Below, in pieces: positions 61,340 through 64,000 of a stretch of 64,000 bases of DNA. Numbering within the stretch: position 1 is the first letter of the stretch; each line of letters starts with the position of its first letter. The position numbers and the translations under genes are program-made. The stretch is from Actinomucor elegans. Taxonomy: Eukaryota > Mucoromycota > Mucoromycetes > Mucorales > Mucoraceae. Below the pieces are notes generated by a model, which was not told the origin of the DNA, did no database searches, and saw nothing but the letters and a program-made list of their open reading frames with translations. The DNA is taken from NCBI GenBank assembly GCA_026027325.1, contig JAMSLZ010000011.1, forward strand, positions 496,001-560,000, in the 5' to 3' direction.

Positions 61340-63050
61340 ATGTCAGAACCACTTTCAGAATATTTTTTGCCGTCCGATATATTTTTTTATCAGGATTATG
61401 CGATTCCACTTATAAAAAACAATCCCAGAGCATTTGACTTGGATGAATTCGATTCTATTTTATCAGAAAACCAATCAATCAAAAGTGAAAGAACAATAAA
61501 AGAAGCATATCATGAATTTGAATTAGATAAAAAAGCACAGTATGAAATGCACCCCAAGTTTGGTAGATATGTAAAGTATAGGTTATTTTTATTTTATTTA
61601 AGTCGATGTTTTAATCTTATCACTTCACAGGTGTGGGACATTGGCGACCAATGGTATCAGAAATGGAATGTGGTGTTCTCAGTTGAACATATGTGGAACT
61701 GGATCAAGCACGGGGTCACACGATCGTCGGCGCAAGAACTTGTAAAAGATCATACTTTCGACGCCACTCATATCAAGCCTTGGTTGGACCGAATCTCAAT
61801 TAGATATCACCTTCATCCTGATCATCGACATCTTTTACAAGATATTTGTCAACATATTGGCAATTGGCATCAATCAAATCGTACTTTGACCTTGAAAGGC
61901 ACCTTTAGACTCAACACAATTCCTTTGTTTCCACCAACCTGGTTCACCAATAAATTAAGACAAAACCAAAATAACAGCGAAGGCCTTGCTCCATCTTACC
62001 TGGCCACCTTTGTTCCACCTTATAGACCTGATCAAGAACAAATTCCAGAACGATGGGACCAAGTCTTTTTGAAGGGCTTGACTGTAGATCCAAATCATAA
62101 GGTACATATAGAATTACATGTTTCAACCTGATGTAATATTTATTTGTGCTTAGTTTAACCTTGATCCAATCTTGATCGCCTCGGCTATTCCTATCCTTGG
62201 TCTAACTCTGCATTATGATCAAGATTCTGGATTCAGTAGGCTCATGTTGGTCATGACCAAAGCAAAATATGGCAACCTTGAAGATCATATTGAAAAAGAA
62301 GTGCCTACAGATTACTATAAGCCTTGCATGTTGGCCCTCAGCATTACCAAAGATATCAAAGATTTGCATTGGAATTACATTCACGGCAATATCCACCCTC
62401 GCAACATCCTACTCAATAACGCTGACTATGTAGGAGAGTTGGTAGACATCACCTTTATGCATCGCAATGATGAAAGGTACAATCATATGTCTTGGGCTGG
62501 ACGATGGCCCTACGTTGCGCCTGAAGTGGTTTCCACAGGCCTAAGTACTTCAGCCGATATATACGCATTAGGCATCATTCTATGGCAATTGATTTCACGC
62601 GTCATCTTTCCTGGCGACGCCCTTGTAGATCCATCCATCTATCGCATCGAACCAATCCCCAACGTCCTGCAAGAATGGGAAGAGATCTACATTGATTGTC
62701 TTCACATTGATCCTACCAAACGACCCAATGCATATACTGTGTATCGTCGACTCACTACCCTATGTAACAAACTGCGCAATGATCGCGTCGAGATCGCAAG
62801 CGAAACACTGGACTACATCAAGTTGCGAAGGGCGGAAATTGACCAATTCTTGGCCAATTCCAAGAAATCATCGCCTTTGTTACCCTCTTGTTCTTCAATG
62901 GACGATGACGACGCTTCTACATGTTCCACTACTTCCGGTACGCTATGTCAAGTGGGTAATCTCGTTTTAACTGCTTCTATCACTCGGCCGTCTCATCAAC
63001 GTTTAAAGAATTATCCAAGTTTGATTCAAAGTTTTCCTAATTATATGTAA
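61340..63050 (+). CDS. Protein kinase-like pseudokinase
   Basis: Three exons (61340-61570, 61631-62101, 62154-63050) give 532 residues. The first intron is 60 bp, has no stop and keeps frame; GRY joins VWDIGDQWYQ when it is removed. The first 260 residues have no known domain. A kinase fold follows: ILGLTLHYD, MLVMTKAKYGNLEDHI (hinge), LHWNYIHGNIHPRNILLN, VGELVDITF, GRWPYVAPEV, and SADIYALGIILWQLISR. The catalytic HRDxKxxN motif is HGNIHPRN, so the catalytic Asp is Asn, and DFG reads DIT. The normal glycine loop and VAIK lysine were not seen. It is therefore most likely inactive and may act as a scaffold. The C-terminal 60 residues are Ser/Thr-rich. A new frame starts only 155 bp after the small gene's stop. 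Confidence 0.7.
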
Positions 63051-63210
63051 TAGCATTTTATATATATATATAGTTTTTCTTCTCCCCCCTCCCAAAAAAA
63101 AAATCACCACACTATTTTTCTTATTGTATATCCAAATTCTTTTACGTTCTACCTCGTTCTATGCTTGGTAAATAATAAACTATTTCTCTTTATTTACATG
63201 ACTTTTTTTT

Positions 63211-64000
63211 TTAAGATAAATCAAATCCTGCATCTGCGGTAATGGCATATATCAGTTTCCTATATAATACAATTAGAACATGGTTTATATATATATATAT
63301 ATAATAGTATGAATAGGCTTACTCTTTCAATTTTTCAAAGCTTGAATAGTTTGGTAACTTCAGTAGATTGACACAGGTAGAACTGGTTGGCAATCTCTCA
63401 TCATCTACACCTGCATTTCTTAGACAGAACCGTGGCACAAGTTCCTTGAAACCCAACAGGGGCGGTCTAGAACATGATGTGACAAACTTTACAAACTTCA
63501 TACGCATATCATTATCAAACGACTCTAGTACATGCCAAAAGTTTTGTACAGTCGCATCGTATTCCCTGAATCCAGCCAGTACCGTATGGGCACGCAAATC
63601 GGTTAGATCAATAGGCACGGAAGCACCGCCCAAGACAATTTGAAGTTCTTGCTGGTTAAACATACGCAGCCATTTGATATCAATGATGGTAGACAGGCCC
63701 CGAAAGAAGGCGCGGCATTGTTTGGCGATTTGAACATTAAGCCGGTAGTGAGCCACTGCATAGATGTATTGGATGCGATTTTGGTTGGTAACGGGTATAT
63801 TGCTGCCATTAGGGATCAAATCTACATTGACAGACTGTCCATTTTCAAGATGGGTGCTAGTAAAATCCAAAGAAAGATCCTCGACATTACCATCAAAGTT
63901 CTTGACAGCCAAAAGGCCTTTGTACAATTCAGGGTCAAGTGAAGCCAGATCATCCACTGTATTAGTTGTGAGTGAATGTATAAAAGACTTGTATTATAGG
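63211..64000 (-). CDS. HECT-type E3 ubiquitin ligase, 3' end (UBE3C/Hul5-like)
   Basis: Transfers ubiquitin through a catalytic Cys. Two exons are visible: 63956-63323 and 63259-63211; the rest lies beyond the right edge, and 63957-64000 looks like intron before an acceptor (TAATACAG). The HECT C-lobe reads VDDLASLDPELYKGLLAVK, NFDGNVEDLSLDF, FRGLSTIIDIKWLRMFNQQE and LQIVLGGASVPIDLTDLRAH, then PRFCLRNAGVDDERLPTSST with the catalytic Cys in STCVNLLKLP. The last exon gives the terminal KLIYAITADAGFDLS, which a simple ORF ends before. The LDPELYK and C-terminal AGF-L-S features favour the UBE3B/UBE3C branch. Confidence 0.85.

Noticed and set aside
61582..61630. 49-bp intron starting at GTTATT in the pseudokinase gene
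   Set aside because: Its removal shifts the frame; the 60-bp intron from 61571 keeps the correct frame.

Overview
The window is nuclear DNA of a filamentous fungus, most likely an early-diverging one of the Mucorales (Mucoromycota) type. The evidence is A+T-rich sequence, many short introns (about 50-80 bp, GT...AG, often T-rich before the acceptor), typical fungal genes (Rom2-type RhoGEF, Atg8, Ies2, AVT transporter), and gene families that recall plants or animals more than yeasts (RING-H2 membrane E3, stefin, exportin-4). The species cannot be named from the sequence alone. Gene models were built by hand from splice sites and reading frame. Most sum to a whole number of codons, which supports them.

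Layout, left to right: the 5' end of AIP1 (-), a STE20/PAK-like kinase (-), a stefin-type cystatin (+), a decayed choice-of-anchor-A-like gene (+), a RING-H2 membrane ubiquitin ligase (+), uracil-DNA glycosylase UNG (-), condensin SMC2 (-, with a one-base homopolymer frameshift), a Rom2-like RhoGEF (+), a second decayed choice-of-anchor-A-like copy (+), ribosomal protein eL39 (+), a repeat-rich gene desert of about 4 kb, a kelch multi-pass membrane protein (+), ATG8 (-), a second gene-poor stretch, a divergent cystathionine beta-synthase-like protein (+), a SANT/AT-hook protein (-), an AVT-type amino-acid transporter (-), a third repeat-rich stretch, and exportin-4 (-). Then come a complete CACTA (EnSpm/CMC) DNA transposon at 51695-56934, a complex I NDUFB10-like subunit (+), INO80 subunit Ies2 (-), repeat-rich DNA, a 56-residue orphan gene (+), a pseudokinase (+), and the 3' end of a HECT ubiquitin ligase (-).

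The genes are unrelated housekeeping and regulatory genes, as is usual in a fungal chromosome; there is no operon-like pathway. UNG and SMC2, which both act on replicating or dividing chromosomes, are neighbours on the same strand and each has an ACGCGT (MCB-type) hexamer within about 120 bp of its start.

The most striking finding is the CACTA transposon. It has a perfect 14-bp terminal inverted repeat beginning CACTA, a 3-bp ACC target duplication, subterminal AATTCAC repeats with a four-unit 39-bp array, an apparently intact six-exon Tnp2-type transposase, and a divergently transcribed 201-codon accessory gene. A second repeat family, scattered through the gene-poor stretches, seems to descend from an unidentified coding sequence with a C-(N/D)-I-x-P-R-S-(V/I)-E-R-S core.
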